From Strongylocentrotus purpuratus (taxonomy: Eukaryota > Echinodermata > Echinoidea > Camarodonta > Strongylocentrotidae), in the NCBI RefSeq assembly GCF_000002235.5, contig NW_022145601.1, positions 23,167,389 through 23,231,388 on the forward strand: a stretch of 64,000 bases of DNA, read 5' to 3'. The stretch's first letter is position 1. Each line of letters starts with the position of its first letter. A program made the position numbers and the translations under genes. Positions 63,750 through 64,000 of the stretch are shown piece after piece. The notes beneath the pieces were generated by a model, which was not told the DNA's origin, made no database searches, and worked only from the letters and a program-made list of their open reading frames with translations.

Positions 63750-64000
63750 CCTAGTGCCTAAAGGGAGTTAAAATCAAATGATCCCTGCAAATACTTGACG
63801 TTACATGAACCACTTCTTTGCTATTGGCTGAACAAAGTTAGAACAAAATGCAAATGTAATTATGTTCTATAAGTTTGTACACAGGTAGTTTATTCTTCTT
63901 GTTACAGTAATACATACTTATGTACATGCGAAAGTTGTTCCCATGAAAGATTAAAGCAATGGAATTTGTAAGTTAAACACTCTTGAAATTTCTTTCATGA

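Overview
This is a eukaryotic (metazoan) window, most likely from an echinoderm and probably a sea urchin. The reasons are spliced deuterostome-type genes, AT-rich non-coding DNA, many poly(C)/(CT)n/(TA)n tracts, and dense short inverted-repeat DNA transposons whose ends resemble families I associate with echinoid genomes. The species assignment is inference. No bacterial-style operon, CRISPR array or rRNA is seen. I recognise no retrovirus, LTR element or Polinton.

Layout. (1) About 1-13 kb: microsatellites, a TTAA-flanked transposon, a minus-strand two-exon gene for mitochondrial ribosomal protein mS38 (AURKAIP1), then a plus-strand four-exon C1orf50 (DUF2452) gene, both apparently intact. 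(2) 13-20.8 kb: no gene; at least six non-autonomous DNA transposons, several with TTAA target duplications, plus a satellite-like repeat. (3) 20.8-53.6 kb: a three-fold tandem segmental duplication. Each unit carries one intact minus-strand gene for a secreted, GPI-anchored protein with two Ly6/uPAR (three-finger) domains, called here A (20.9-23.8 kb), B (31.4-35.6 kb) and C (45.1-48.8 kb). A satellite-like array lies on the left of each unit. The units differ by clean mobile-element insertions, which give empty and occupied sites for comparison. (4) 53.6-60.3 kb: a tRNA-derived SINE, GC-rich DNA and large inverted-repeat elements, no gene recognised. (5) 60.38 kb to the right edge: the first four coding exons of GTF2H2 (TFIIH p44), which runs off the window. 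Its introns hold several foldback elements and a tandem array that copies the 3' end of exon 3 with its splice donor.

The three flanking genes (mS38, C1orf50, GTF2H2) are ordinary housekeeping genes with no evident functional link to each other. The Ly6 cluster is the accessory part: A, B and C share exon sizes, intron phases, cysteine pattern and a GPI signal. Two cassette presence/absence patterns suggest A and B are closest relatives and C split off earlier. The most notable non-genic structures are the repeated splice donor in GTF2H2, the long hairpin element at 63.4 kb, a transposon nested in a LINE in unit C, and insertions dated by paralogous empty sites.
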